A program made the translations under genes and the position numbers. A stretch of DNA of 64,000 nt, taken from NCBI RefSeq assembly GCF_024585165.1, contig NZ_CP029008.1, positions 186,001-250,000 on the forward strand, written 5' to 3'. Source of the stretch: Bradyrhizobium sp. WBOS07 (GTDB lineage Bacteria > Pseudomonadota > Alphaproteobacteria > Rhizobiales > Xanthobacteraceae). A model generated the notes under the pieces. The model did not search any database. It saw only the letters and a list, made by a program, of their open reading frames with translations, and was not told where the DNA came from. Of the stretch, positions 8,717 through 17,324 are shown piece by piece; the stretch's first letter is position 1; each line of letters starts with the position of its first letter.

Positions 8717-9490
8717 CTACCTCCCCGTGAACCTCGCCTTGCGCTTTTCGACGAAGGCATTGCGGCCTTCGATCGCATCCGCGCTCTTGCGGATGGTGGC
8801 CTGGAGCTCGATCTCGCGGCGGAATTGCGCCTCGTAGGTCGCATGCTCGCTCTCCTCGACCAGCAGGCGGGTTGCGACCAAAGCGCGCGTCGGGCCCTCG
8901 GCGAGCCGGCGCGCCAAAGCAAGCGCCTCGTCCATCAGCTTCGCGTCGTCGACGACCTGCCGCACCAGGCCGATCTCCTGGGCACGCTCTGCCGTCAGCG
9001 GCTCGTTCAGCAGCATCAGCTCGAGCGCGCGCTGCCGGCCGATCAACCGCGGCAGCAGCCAGGTCGAGCCGAGATCGGGCACCAGCGCGATGCGGCTGAA
9101 CACCTGGATGAAGCTTGCCGACCGCGCCGCGACGATGATGTCGCCGGCCATGGCGAGGCTGAAGCCGCCGCCGGCCGCCACCCCGTTCACGGCGACGACG
9201 ACGGGCACGCGGCACTCGCGCAAAGCCTTGAAGGTCGGCCAGTAGAAACGCATGACGCCGGCCGCGATATCTTCGCCCAGCGCCTCCGAAGCCTTCAGGT
9301 TCTGTCCCGAGCAGAAGCCGCGTCCCGCGCCGGTCAGGATCAGGGCTCGAATAGTCTCGTCCTGCGACATCTCGCCGATGGCGGCGGCGAGCGCGCCGAG
9401 CAAATCCGGCGTCATCGCATTCAGGCTCGCCGGCTCGTCGAGCGTCAGGATTCCGACCGCGCCATCCCGCGCCCGTTTCACACCAGCCAT
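8717..9490 (-). CDS. Enoyl-CoA hydratase/isomerase family protein (PaaG-like)
   Basis: 257 residues of the crotonase fold. The start at 9490 (MAGVKRARDGAVGILTL) has GGGAGG upstream; the frame extends further but without support. The oxyanion-hole segments are present: FCSGQNLKA with the first backbone NH, and VNGVAAGGGFSLAMAGD with the second. PDLGSTWLLPRLIG is the typical third conserved block, whose acidic residue (D) suggests a ring-forming or isomerising crotonase such as PaaG rather than a classical hydratase with two glutamates. It would act on a CoA thioester in the cytosol. It is divergent from the gamma-glutamyltransferase gene. The substrate is unknown. Confidence 0.85.
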   Translation of the reverse strand: MAGVKRARDGAVGILTLDEPASLNAMTPDLLGALAAAIGEMSQDETIRALILTGAGRGFCSGQNLKASEALGEDIAAGVMRFYWPTFKALRECRVPVVVAVNGVAAGGGFSLAMAGDIIVAARSASFIQVFSRIALVPDLGSTWLLPRLIGRQRALELMLLNEPLTAERAQEIGLVRQVVDDAKLMDEALALARRLAEGPTRALVATRLLVEESEHATYEAQFRREIELQATIRKSADAIEGRNAFVEKRKARFTGR

Positions 9491-9605
9491 GTCGCGCCTC
9501 CCTTTGGATGTTCTCGTTGGCCGCAATGTGCCATTGTCCGCGAGCTTCGCCAATCGCGGAGCAAGTCAGCGCAGCGAAGCCAGCATAGAACAACAAGACG
9601 ACATC

Positions 9606-11195
9606 ATGCCTCATCAGTTCAGCCTCAACCAAACCGTCCGCAAACCCGCCGTCACGTCCAAGGGCGGCATCGTCGCCTCGCAATCGCGGCGGGCGGCCGA
9701 AGTCGGGGCGCAGGTGCTGGCGGCGGGCGGCGACTGCGTCGACGCGGTCGTGGCCACGACCATGGCGCTGAACGTGCTCGAGCCCTGGAACAGCGGCATC
9801 GGCGGCGGTGGTGCGATGGTGCTCTTCCGCGCCAAGGAAAATCGCTACGAGGTGATCGATTACGGCATGTGCGCGCCGCAGAGCCTGCGCGTCGCCGACT
9901 ATCCGCTCAGCGGCGAAGGCGCTGCGTCCGATCTCTTCCCCTGGCCGCGGGTGAAGGACGATCGCAACATCCACGGTCCCGGTTCGATCGCGGTGCCTGG
10001 CGTCGTCGCCGGGATGGAGGAGGCACATCGCCGCTACGCCAAGATGCCGTGGAAGGATCTGGTCGCGCCGGCAGCCAGGCTCGCCGGCGAAGGCCTGCTG
10101 GTCGATTGGTGGACCACGGTGACGATCTCGGGCTCGGCCGCCGATCTCAGGCGCTATCCCGCCAGCGCGGCCGCATTCCTGAAGGACGGCCTGCCGCCGA
10201 GCGCGCCATGGGGCATCAAGGCCGAGACGCGGCTGCCGCAGGACACGCTGAAAGCGACGCTGTCGCATCTCGCCGAGGCCGGGCCGCGCGACTTCTACCA
10301 CGGCGATCTCGCCCGGAGCATTGCCTCCGACGTCAAGGCCGACGGCGGTTCGCTGTCGGTCGAGGACCTCGCCGCCTTCCGTGCGCATGTGCGCGAGCCG
10401 CTGGCGATCCCGTATCGCGGCGGCAAGGTGTATGCGACGCCCGAGCTCACGGCCGGGCCCACCATGGCGCACGCGCTGCGCCTGTTGCAGCTGAGCCTGA
10501 CGCCGGCAGGCGCGCCGGACGCGGCCGCCTATGCCGAATATGCAATCGCTCTGCAGGCGGCCTTCCGCGAGCGGCTCAAGGACATGGGCGATGCCGACGG
10601 CAAACGCTCGCTCGGCGCCGAATATCTGGCGCCGGCCTGCACCACGCATTTCTCCGTGGTCGACCGCCACGGCAACATCGCCGCGGTGACGCAGACGCTG
10701 CTCTCGTCCTTTGGCTCGCGATATGTGACGCCGCACACCGGCATCGCCATGAACAACGGCATCATGTGGTTCGATCCGACGCCCGGCACCACCAACTCGC
10801 TCGCGCCCGGCCAGCGCTGCCTCTGCAACTATACGCCCGTCATCGCCGAGACCGGGGACGGCAAGCGCCTCGCGGTCGGCGCATCCGGCGGCCGCCGCAT
10901 CCTGCCGTCGGTGCTGCAGCTCGTCTCGTTCGCGATGGATTACGGCATGGACCTCGATGCCGCGATCCATCAGCCGCGCATCGACGCCAGCGAAGGCGCG
11001 GTGGTGATCGGCGATGCTCGTCTGCCGGAGGACGTGCGCAAGACCCTGGCCGCGCGCTTCGACTATGAAGAGACCCGCGTGCAGACGCTACCGCAGAAAT
11101 TCGCCTGCCCGAGCGTGGTGATGCGCGAGGGCGACACGAATTTCGGCGCGGTCGAGATCTTCCAGCCCTGGGCCGACGCGGTCGCGGAAGCCTGA
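9606..11195 (+). CDS. Gamma-glutamyltransferase family protein
   Basis: 529 residues. The family makes a precursor that cleaves itself in front of a threonine; here that site is CTTHFSVVDRHGN, with T346 as the new N-terminal nucleophile. The DCVDAVVATTMALNV and GSGGAMV-like (GIGGGGAMV) regions and the SGGRRILPSVLQ block near the end are also conserved. It transfers or hydrolyses gamma-glutamyl groups. Unlike classical periplasmic GGT it has no obvious signal peptide from the chosen ATG at 9606, so it may be cytosolic. Neighbours for amine and amino-acid catabolism suggest a gamma-glutamyl amine or peptide substrate; that is inference. Confidence 0.88.
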   Translation: MPHQFSLNQTVRKPAVTSKGGIVASQSRRAAEVGAQVLAAGGDCVDAVVATTMALNVLEPWNSGIGGGGAMVLFRAKENRYEVIDYGMCAPQSLRVADYPLSGEGAASDLFPWPRVKDDRNIHGPGSIAVPGVVAGMEEAHRRYAKMPWKDLVAPAARLAGEGLLVDWWTTVTISGSAADLRRYPASAAAFLKDGLPPSAPWGIKAETRLPQDTLKATLSHLAEAGPRDFYHGDLARSIASDVKADGGSLSVEDLAAFRAHVREPLAIPYRGGKVYATPELTAGPTMAHALRLLQLSLTPAGAPDAAAYAEYAIALQAAFRERLKDMGDADGKRSLGAEYLAPACTTHFSVVDRHGNIAAVTQTLLSSFGSRYVTPHTGIAMNNGIMWFDPTPGTTNSLAPGQRCLCNYTPVIAETGDGKRLAVGASGGRRILPSVLQLVSFAMDYGMDLDAAIHQPRIDASEGAVVIGDARLPEDVRKTLAARFDYEETRVQTLPQKFACPSVVMREGDTNFGAVEIFQPWADAVAEA

Positions 11196-11351
11196 GCGCG
11201 AGGGATCGCCGCGCGCTTCTGCCAGCGCGCGTTGAGTTCTCGTGCGATTACGCATCCGGGCGAGCATCATCACTCCTCCACATTCGCGGGGAACTTAGCT
11301 GCGTACGGTTCGTTCGCTCAACGGACAAATGCGCTCATCCCTGTGGAGGAC

Positions 11352-11579
11352 ATGATGAAGAAACTTGCGCTCGCCGCGTCGCTGATCATCGCGGCCGGCT
11401 TTACATTGACAGGCCCTGCACTGGCCAAGGGCGGTCATGGCGGCGGTCATGGCCATGGTCACGGCCATAAGATGGGCCATCATCACCATGGCAAGTCGTT
11501 CGGATGGTACCAAGGTCGCAAGGTCGGCTGGCGCGGTCACAGCTGCCCGCCCGGCCTGTGGAAGCAGGGCCGCTGCTGA
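11352..11579 (+). CDS. Secreted His/Gly-rich small protein
   Basis: 75 residues with a clear signal peptide (MMKKLALAASLIIAAGFTL then GPALA-K). The mature part is glycine and histidine rich (GGHGGGHGHGHGHKMGHHHH) and ends WRGHSCPPGLWKQGRC. A ribosome binding site TGGAGGA precedes the ATG pair. The histidine repeats suggest metal binding (Ni, Zn or Cu) in the periplasm, and the GHSCPPGL tail recurs in small rhizobial secreted proteins. No enzyme domain. It stands alone, followed by a terminator. Confidence 0.75.
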   Translation: MMKKLALAASLIIAAGFTLTGPALAKGGHGGGHGHGHGHKMGHHHHGKSFGWYQGRKVGWRGHSCPPGLWKQGRC

Positions 11580-11600
11580 AGCCCAATCTGCCAATTGCGT

Positions 11601-11634
11601 AAGGCGTCGCTCCTCACCGGGCGGCGCCTTTTTC
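11601..11634 (+). terminator. Rho-independent terminator after the His-rich protein gene
   Basis: AAGGCGTCGC pairs with GCGGCGCCTT (one G-U wobble) across a ten-base loop and is followed by a run of T residues (CCTTTTTC). It sits 22 bp after the stop codon and just reaches the stop of the convergent oxidoreductase gene. Confidence 0.75.
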
Positions 11635-12916
11635 AGATGCCGAGCCGGTCCCGCACCCGGCCTGCGATCACAGCGGTCGTTACTCCGACTGGCCAGAACG
11701 CGTGCATCGGAATCGGCTTGATGCCCGTGATCGGCATGTCGATCTCCGCCTTTGCGCCGCCGATCAGCCGGCGCGCGAGCTGCGCGCCCATCGCGGTCGC
11801 GAGCGCAACGCCGCGGCCGTTGCAGCCGAGCGAGATCAGGACGCTCTCGGCCGGCTCATGCACATGGGGATAGTGATCCGCGGTGATGGCGAGCCGGCTG
11901 TTCCAGCCGTGGGTCCAGGCAACGCCCTTGAGCTGCGGCCATAGCCGCTCCGCATACCGCATGAGATAGGCGACATCGTACGGCGACTTGATCCAGCGCA
12001 TCGGGCCGCGGCCACCCATCAGGAGACGATTGTCCTGATCGATGCGGTAATAGACCGTGATGTGGCCGCTCTCGTAGAGCACCGGACGCGTCGGCATGAT
12101 CGAGCGCGCCACCGCATCGGAGAGCGGTGCGGTGGCGGCGATCGAGGAGAACACCGGCACGATGGTGCGGCGAAGCGCCGGCCAGAGATCCCCAGTGAAA
12201 CCGTTGGTGGCGAGCAGAACCTTGTCGGCATGCACGATTGCCCGCGGCGTCTCGATGCGCCAACGGCTGCCCTCGCGGCGCAGCGACAGCGCCGGCGTCT
12301 CGCCATGCACCTTCGCGCCGGCCGAGATCGCGGCGCGCGCGAGGCCGCGGGCGTAGCTCAGCGGATGCAGATCGCCGCCGCGCGTGTCCAGCATGGCGCC
12401 GATGTAGCGGTCGGTGCCGGTCATCGCGCGGAGCTGCTCGCGGTTCAGATAGGTCACCGGCATGCCGCGGCGGATGCATTGCTGCGCGGTCTTCTCGATC
12501 GCGGCGGCGCTCGCCTCGTTGTACGCCGCGCGCAGCGTGCCGTTCTGCCGGGCCTCGCACGGGATCTGGTAACGGCGGATCAGATCATGGGTGAAGTTGG
12601 TGGTGCCGTAGGCGAACTCGATCATGCGGCGGCCGACCTCTGCGCCGAAATCCGCCTCGATCTGATCGGGATCGTGCTTCAAGCCGGGGTTGGTGTGGCC
12701 GCCATTGTTGCCGGAGGCGCCCCAACCCGGCTCCTGCGCCTCCAGCACCAGGGCCTCGACGCCCTGCTCGGCCAGGTGCAGCGCGGTCGAAAGCCCGGTG
12801 TAGCCGCCACCGATAATCGCAATCGAGACATTCTTGTCGACGTCGAGCGGCGGCGTTGCCACCGGCGCGACGGCGGTGTCGGCATAGAGCGAGGGCGGCA
12901 AGGGCAGGCGCGACAT
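11633..12916 (-). CDS. FAD-dependent amine oxidoreductase, PuuB-like (gamma-glutamylputrescine oxidase family)
   Basis: 427 residues from the ATG at 12916 (MSRLPLPPSLYADTA); the upstream frame extension is non-coding in character. The dinucleotide-binding motif is IAIIGGGYTGLSTALHLAEQ, followed by a glutamate in VLEAQEPGWGASGNNGG, the hallmark of DAO-family enzymes such as PuuB. A flavin-linked oxidation of a secondary or gamma-glutamylated amine in the cytosol is expected. It is the last gene of a minus-strand run with the amino-acid ABC transporter genes, 13 bp after the ATPase gene. That arrangement suggests that the transported compound is the substrate or its precursor. Confidence 0.85.
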   Translation of the reverse strand: MSRLPLPPSLYADTAVAPVATPPLDVDKNVSIAIIGGGYTGLSTALHLAEQGVEALVLEAQEPGWGASGNNGGHTNPGLKHDPDQIEADFGAEVGRRMIEFAYGTTNFTHDLIRRYQIPCEARQNGTLRAAYNEASAAAIEKTAQQCIRRGMPVTYLNREQLRAMTGTDRYIGAMLDTRGGDLHPLSYARGLARAAISAGAKVHGETPALSLRREGSRWRIETPRAIVHADKVLLATNGFTGDLWPALRRTIVPVFSSIAATAPLSDAVARSIMPTRPVLYESGHITVYYRIDQDNRLLMGGRGPMRWIKSPYDVAYLMRYAERLWPQLKGVAWTHGWNSRLAITADHYPHVHEPAESVLISLGCNGRGVALATAMGAQLARRLIGGAKAEIDMPITGIKPIPMHAFWPVGVTTAVIAGRVRDRLGI

Positions 12917-12929
12917 GGCGAAAGACCGG

Positions 12930-13661
12930 TCAGAGCGGATGCAGCACGCGGCGGAGAAAATCCTGCGTGCGCGGATGCTGGGGTTGATTGAGGACGGTCT
13001 TGGCCGCCCCTTGCTCGACGATGATTCCGCCGTCGATGAACAGCACGCGGTCGGCGACGTCGCGGGCAAAGCCCATCTCGTGGGTGACGACGACCATGGT
13101 CATGCCGTCGTCGGCGAGCTTGCGCATCACGCCGAGGACGTCACCGACCAGTTCGGGGTCGAGCGCCGAGGTCGGCTCGTCGAACAGGATGGCCTTGGGC
13201 TGCATCGCGAGTGCCCGCGCGATCGCGACGCGCTGCTGCTGGCCGCCGGAGAGCTGCGGCGGATGCGCATCGGCTTTCTCGGCAAGGCCGACCTGGGCGA
13301 GCAGCGCGCGGCCGCGCTCCAGCGCCTGGGCCCGCGGCTCCTTCTTCACGAACAGCGGTCCCTCGATCACGTTCTCCAGCGCTGTGCGATGCGGGAACAG
13401 GTTGAAGCGCTGGAACACCATCGAGACCTGGGTGCGGATGTTCACGATCGACGGCGCCTCGCGGTCGACCTTGAGGCCCTCGATGCTGATGTCGCCGCGA
13501 TCGTAGCTTTCCAGCCCGTTGATGCAGCGCAGGATGGTGGACTTGCCGGAGCCGGAGGGGCCGACGATGCAGACCACCTCGCCCTTCTCGACGGAGGCCG
13601 TGATGCCCTTGAGCACCTCGACCTTGCCGAAGCTCTTGTGGACGTCGTTCAGCTCGATCAT
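12930..13661 (-). CDS. Polar amino-acid ABC transporter ATP-binding protein (GlnQ/HisP type)
   Basis: 243 residues. Walker A is GPSGSGKS (34-41), the signature is LSGGQQQ (137-143), Walker B is ILFDEP (158-163) and the switch histidine is H194 in THEMG. Length and the PTSALDPELVGDVL block are typical of amino-acid importers of the GlnQ class. The start at 13661 overlaps the permease stop by four bases (ATGA), so the two are translationally coupled. It energises the import system encoded by the next two upstream genes and sits just before the PuuB-like oxidase. Confidence 0.93.
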   Translation of the reverse strand: MIELNDVHKSFGKVEVLKGITASVEKGEVVCIVGPSGSGKSTILRCINGLESYDRGDISIEGLKVDREAPSIVNIRTQVSMVFQRFNLFPHRTALENVIEGPLFVKKEPRAQALERGRALLAQVGLAEKADAHPPQLSGGQQQRVAIARALAMQPKAILFDEPTSALDPELVGDVLGVMRKLADDGMTMVVVTHEMGFARDVADRVLFIDGGIIVEQGAAKTVLNQPQHPRTQDFLRRVLHPL

Positions 13662-14311
13662 CGCTTGCCGGCCCGCTTTTCGAAGTGACGGACCAGGAGG
13701 ATCAGCGGAATGCTCATGGTGAGATACATCAGCGCCACCAGCGTGAACACGCTGGTGTTCTTGAAGGTTGAGGACGCGATCAGCTTGCCCTGCAGCGCGA
13801 GCTCCGCGACCGTGATGGTGGAGGCCTGCGAGGAATCCTTCAGCATCATGATCATGACGTTGCCGTAGGGCGGCAGCACGATGCGCACGGCCTGCGGCAG
13901 CACCACGCGGCGCATGGTGAGCCACCAGCCCATGCCGATCGACTGCGCCGCCTCGATCTGGCCCTTGTCGATCGCCTCGATGCCGGCGCGGAAGTTTTCC
14001 GCCTGATAGGCCGAATAGGCGATGCCGAGCCCGAGGATCGCGGCCTGCAAGGCAGACAACGTGACGCCGAGCTCGGGCATCACGAAGTAGAGATAGAACA
14101 ACAGCACGATGATCGGGATGCCGCGGATCACGTTGATCAGGCTGGCGCTGAGCATCGACAGCGCCTTGATGCCGGAGACCCGCATCATCGCCCAGACGAG
14201 ACCGAGCACCGTCGAGAGCAGCAGCGAGCCGATCGTGACGAGGATCGTCAGCGCGACACCGCTCATCAGGATCGGGAAGAACTCGGCGGCGTCGTGCCAG
14301 AACCCTTTCAT
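13658..14311 (-). CDS. Polar amino-acid ABC transporter permease
   Basis: 217 residues, with several transmembrane helices and the EAA-loop region around EAAQSIGMGWWLTMRRVVLPQA that contacts the ATPase. This is the HisMQ/GlnP class of single-type permeases, which usually work as homodimers when only one permease gene is present, as here. The gene overlaps the ATPase gene by four bases and follows the binding-protein gene by 45 bp on the same strand. The substrate is set by the binding protein and is not known. Confidence 0.92.
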   Translation of the reverse strand: MKGFWHDAAEFFPILMSGVALTILVTIGSLLLSTVLGLVWAMMRVSGIKALSMLSASLINVIRGIPIIVLLFYLYFVMPELGVTLSALQAAILGLGIAYSAYQAENFRAGIEAIDKGQIEAAQSIGMGWWLTMRRVVLPQAVRIVLPPYGNVMIMMLKDSSQASTITVAELALQGKLIASSTFKNTSVFTLVALMYLTMSIPLILLVRHFEKRAGKR

Positions 14312-14356
14312 CGCGCAGCCTTCATCGATCCGTCGCTAGTGATCAGCACCTCTTGA

Positions 14357-15115
14357 TCAACCCTGGGCCTTCAGGCCCCATTTATCCAGGATCTTCTCGA
14401 TGGTGCCGTTGGCCTTCAGCTTCGCCAGCGAGGCGTTGATCTTGCCGAGCAGCGCAGCTTCGCCCTTGCGCACGCCGATGCCGACCGAGCCGACCGTGAC
14501 CGGCTTGTAGCCGTCGACCAGGCGCACCTCGGGGAAGCCGCCCTGCTTCAGATTGTAGGCGAGGATCGGATAATCGGCATAGCCGGCCTTGAGGCGGCCG
14601 GTGTTCACATCGCGCAGGATGTCGGGAATGGTGTCGTAGGCCTTCACCTCGGCGAACAGACCGGTCTTCTTCAATGCGTCGACGAAGGCGGTGCCGACCT
14701 GGGCACCGACCGTCGCGCCTTTCAGATCGTCCTGGGTGGCGTAGGCCTTGGTGTCGGTCTTCGGCACCACGAGGCCTTCGCCGTAGCTGTAGATCGGGTC
14801 GGAGAAGTCGACGACCTCCTTGCGCGGCGGCGTGATGAACATCGCGGCGGCAATGATGTCGATCTTGCTCGAGGTCAGCGACGGGATCAGCGCCGAAAAC
14901 TGCATCGGCTCGATCTGCACGTTGAAGCCGGCATCCTTGCCGACCTCGGTGATGAGATCGACCATGATACCCTGGATGGTGTTGGTCTTGGTGTCGAGGA
15001 AGGTGAAGGGAACGCCCGTCGGCGTCGAGCCGACCTTCAGCACCTGTTGCGCCGAAGCCGGCACGACAGTGGCAAGTGCGAGTGCCGCGACCGCGGCCAG
15101 ACCAAAACGCTTCAT
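14357..15115 (-). CDS. Periplasmic amino-acid-type solute-binding protein (SBP family 3)
   Basis: 252 residues with a signal peptide (MKRFGLAAVAALALATVVPASAQ). The mature protein has the family 3 pattern: LKVGSTPTGVPFTFLDTKTN, then GIMVDLITEVGKDAGF, then DIIAAAMFITPPRKEVVDFSDPIY. It captures a small polar ligand and feeds the permease/ATPase pair downstream. Its gene is first in the operon and is divergent from an XRE-cupin regulator across a 162-bp region holding two inverted repeats, so it is probably controlled by that regulator. Neighbouring genes point to an amine or amino-acid ligand. Confidence 0.9.
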   Translation of the reverse strand: MKRFGLAAVAALALATVVPASAQQVLKVGSTPTGVPFTFLDTKTNTIQGIMVDLITEVGKDAGFNVQIEPMQFSALIPSLTSSKIDIIAAAMFITPPRKEVVDFSDPIYSYGEGLVVPKTDTKAYATQDDLKGATVGAQVGTAFVDALKKTGLFAEVKAYDTIPDILRDVNTGRLKAGYADYPILAYNLKQGGFPEVRLVDGYKPVTVGSVGIGVRKGEAALLGKINASLAKLKANGTIEKILDKWGLKAQG

Positions 15116-15196
15116 CGCATCCCCCTTTGGGCCCGGCCGGCGGCGGCGCTTCGCGCATGTCGTGATCAGACGTTGCGGGCCGCGCCGTTTCGGCCT

Positions 15197-15216
15197 ATTT
15201 TCACCAATATGAAAAT
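15197..15216. promoter_or_regulatory. Candidate operator for the XRE-cupin regulator (site 1)
   Basis: ATTTTCACCAATATGAAAAT is a perfect inverted repeat with seven-base arms and a six-base spacer. It sits in the divergent region between the binding-protein operon and the regulator gene, the usual place for autoregulated XRE-cupin operators. Function is inferred from position and symmetry. Confidence 0.55.
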
Positions 15217-15249
15217 TTGGTCACACTTTCGCTGACGATGCAAGCGGTT

Positions 15250-15263
15250 TTCATGCACATGAA
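15250..15263. promoter_or_regulatory. Candidate operator (site 2)
   Basis: TTCATGCACATGAA has six-base arms around two bases. It shares the TTCA/TGAA half-sites with the palindrome 35 bp to the left and lies 15-28 bp before the regulator start codon, so binding here would repress the regulator's own expression. Confidence 0.45.
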
Positions 15264-15277
15264 GGAAGCGGTTTGAC

Positions 15278-15934
15278 GTGAGCGGTGGCACAAGAATGCG
15301 CAAACCGGCCGCAAAGCCGGCGAAGCGGGCGAAGTCCAAGGCCGTGACCAAACCGGCGGAGCCCGCGATGGACGTCGCGGTCGGCCGCCGCATCCGGGAT
15401 CTCAGGCGCGTCAGGCAATTCTCGCTGGAGAGCGTCGCGGCGCGCACCGAGCTGTCGATCGGCTTCCTCAGCCAGATCGAGCGCGGCCTGTCCTCGCCCT
15501 CGCTGCGCGTGCTGGCGACGCTCGCCGACGTGCTCGGCGTCGGCATCGCCGCATTGTTCGGCGCCAGCCCGAGCGCCGACGGCGGATCCGACCAGGTGGT
15601 GACGCGCGGGCAGCAGCGCCCGGAGCTGAAGCTGTGGCGTACCGGCGTGTCCAAGCAGCTGCTGAGCCCGGCGAGCGCCGACAGCAAGCTCAACCTGTTC
15701 CTGGTGCATCTGGAGCCCGGCGGCTCCACCGGCGACGAGCTCTACACCCATGACGGCGAGGAAGCCGGGCTCGTGCTCGAAGGCGAGATGCTGCTGACGG
15801 TGGACAGCGAGACCTGGTCGCTGAAGCGAGGCGACAGCTTTCGCTTCGCCAGCCGCCGGCCGCACCGGTTCTCCAATCCGGCGAATGATGCGAACGCCGT
15901 GGTGCTGTGGGTGAATTGCGTGACGGGGGCGTAG
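15278..15934 (+). CDS. XRE-family regulator with C-terminal cupin (PuuR-like)
   Basis: 218 residues from a GTG at 15278 with GAAGGAAG upstream; an ATG at 15296 is the alternative. A basic, Lys/Ala/Pro-rich tail leads into a helix-turn-helix (IRDLRRVRQFSLESVAARTELSIGFLSQIERG, about 40-95). The C-terminal half is a cupin (VHLEPGGSTGDELYTHDGEE then LEGEMLLTVDSETWSLKRGDSFRF), which senses a small ligand. This architecture is that of PuuR and related regulators of amine and amino-acid uptake. It is divergent from the transporter operon and is its most likely repressor. Confidence 0.88.
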   Translation: MSGGTRMRKPAAKPAKRAKSKAVTKPAEPAMDVAVGRRIRDLRRVRQFSLESVAARTELSIGFLSQIERGLSSPSLRVLATLADVLGVGIAALFGASPSADGGSDQVVTRGQQRPELKLWRTGVSKQLLSPASADSKLNLFLVHLEPGGSTGDELYTHDGEEAGLVLEGEMLLTVDSETWSLKRGDSFRFASRRPHRFSNPANDANAVVLWVNCVTGA

Positions 15935-15940
15935 TCGGTT

Positions 15941-15982
15941 GCTGTCATTCCGGGGCGCCGAAGGCGAACCCGGAATGACAGC
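15941..15982. repeat. Perfect 14-bp inverted repeat, GTCATTCCGGGG family
   Basis: GCTGTCATTCCGGG (15941-15954) and CCCGGAATGACAGC (15969-15982) pair perfectly around a 14-base loop. It sits between the convergent regulator and dadA genes, almost filling the gap, and may double as a bidirectional terminator. The longer element at 30280-30383 belongs to the same family. Confidence 0.8.
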
Positions 15983-15987
15983 GTCAA

Positions 15988-17253
15988 TCATCCGAACCGG
16001 TGCTTGTACCGCTCGACCGACAACGCACTGACGTCGATGTCCGGCTTCTTGCCCGACAGCATGTCGGCGAGCACGCGGCCCGAGCCGCAGGACATGGTCC
16101 AGCCGAGCGTGCCGTGGCCGGTGTTGAGGTGGAGATTGGCGTAATGCGTCCGGCCGATCACGGGCGGGCCGTCCGGCGTCATCGGGCGCAGGCCGCTCCA
16201 GAATGTCGCCTTGGTGAGATCGCCGCCGCGCGGGAACAGGTCGGTCAGCGAATGATCGAGCGTGGCACGGCGCGCATCGTAGAGCTTGTCCGAATAGCCG
16301 GAGATTTCCGCGGTGCCGCCGACGCGGATGCGATCGCCCAATCGCGTGATCGCGACCTTGTAGCTTTCGTCCATCACGGTCGATTCCGGTGCGCCGGAGG
16401 CGTCCTTGATCGGCACCGTGATCGAATAGCCCTTCACCGGATAGACCGGCAGCGAGATGCCGAGCGGCGCGACCAGCCGCGACGACCAGCTGCCGAGCGC
16501 GAGCACGTAGGCGTCGGCCTGCAACATCCCGGCGCCGGTCGCAACGCCGCTGACGCGCGCGCCCTCGGTGACGATACGATCGATCGAGGTGTTGAACAGG
16601 AAGCGCACGCCGAGCGCTTCGGCATGTTTGGCCAGCGCCTGCGTGAACATGTGGCAGTCGCCGGTCTCGTCCTGCGGCAGGCGCAGCCCGCCGACGAACT
16701 TCTCCTTGACGCCGGCCAGCGCCGGCTCGACCGCGATGCAGCCCTCGCGGCTCAGCACCTCGAATGGCACGCCATATTGCTTGAGCACGGCGATGTCCTC
16801 GGCGGTGCCGTCGAGCTGGGCCTGGTAGCGGAACAGCTGCAGCGTGCCTTGCGCGCGCTCGTCATACTGGATGCCGATGTCGCGGCGCAGATCGCGCAAG
16901 GCGTCGCGGCTGTATTCGGCGATCGGAATCATCCGGCTCTTGTTGACCGCATAGCGTGCGCTGGTGCAGTTGCGCAGCATCTTGAGCAGCCAGACCCACA
17001 TCACGGGATCGAGCTTCGGCCGGATCACCAGCGGGCCGTGCTTCATCAACAGCCACTTGACTGCCTTCACCGGCACGCCGGGGCCGGCCCAGGGCGAGGA
17101 ATAGCCGGGCGACACCTCGCCGGCATTGGCGAAAGAGGTCTCCAGTGCCGGCTCGGGCTGACGGTCGACGACCGTCACCTCGTGGCCGGCACGTGCGAGG
17201 TAGTAGGCAGAGGTGACACCGATGACACCGCTGCCGAGGATCAGAACTTTCAC
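15988..17253 (-). CDS. dadA: D-amino acid dehydrogenase
   Basis: 421 residues, colinear with DadA. The FAD site is [20 protein letters not shown], followed by E and the characteristic [19 protein letters not shown] block. The C-terminal [16 protein letters not shown] and [18 protein letters not shown] segments are also those of DadA. It oxidatively deaminates D-amino acids at the inner membrane and passes electrons to quinone. The start is an ATG at 17253. It follows the aminotransferase gene on the same strand after 71 bp and probably shares its transcript, making a unit for amino-acid catabolism. Confidence 0.92.
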   Translation of the reverse strand: MKVLILGSGVIGVTSAYYLARAGHEVTVVDRQPEPALETSFANAGEVSPGYSSPWAGPGVPVKAVKWLLMKHGPLVIRPKLDPVMWVWLLKMLRNCTSARYAVNKSRMIPIAEYSRDALRDLRRDIGIQYDERAQGTLQLFRYQAQLDGTAEDIAVLKQYGVPFEVLSREGCIAVEPALAGVKEKFVGGLRLPQDETGDCHMFTQALAKHAEALGVRFLFNTSIDRIVTEGARVSGVATGAGMLQADAYVLALGSWSSRLVAPLGISLPVYPVKGYSITVPIKDASGAPESTVMDESYKVAITRLGDRIRVGGTAEISGYSDKLYDARRATLDHSLTDLFPRGGDLTKATFWSGLRPMTPDGPPVIGRTHYANLHLNTGHGTLGWTMSCGSGRVLADMLSGKKPDIDVSALSVERYKHRFG

Positions 17254-17324
17254 GCTTGGTCAAACTCCCGCGGCATCACGCCCGCCGCTGCAAGGACACA
17301 ACTCGCTAGCGGCGAGAGCAATTA

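Noticed and set aside
8577..11068. Very long open frames (about 800 codons) opposite and alongside the enoyl-CoA hydratase and GGT genes
   Set aside because: They are Arg/Ala/Gly-rich shadows of the real genes caused by high GC at third positions. They show no domain, start signal or hydrophobic pattern.
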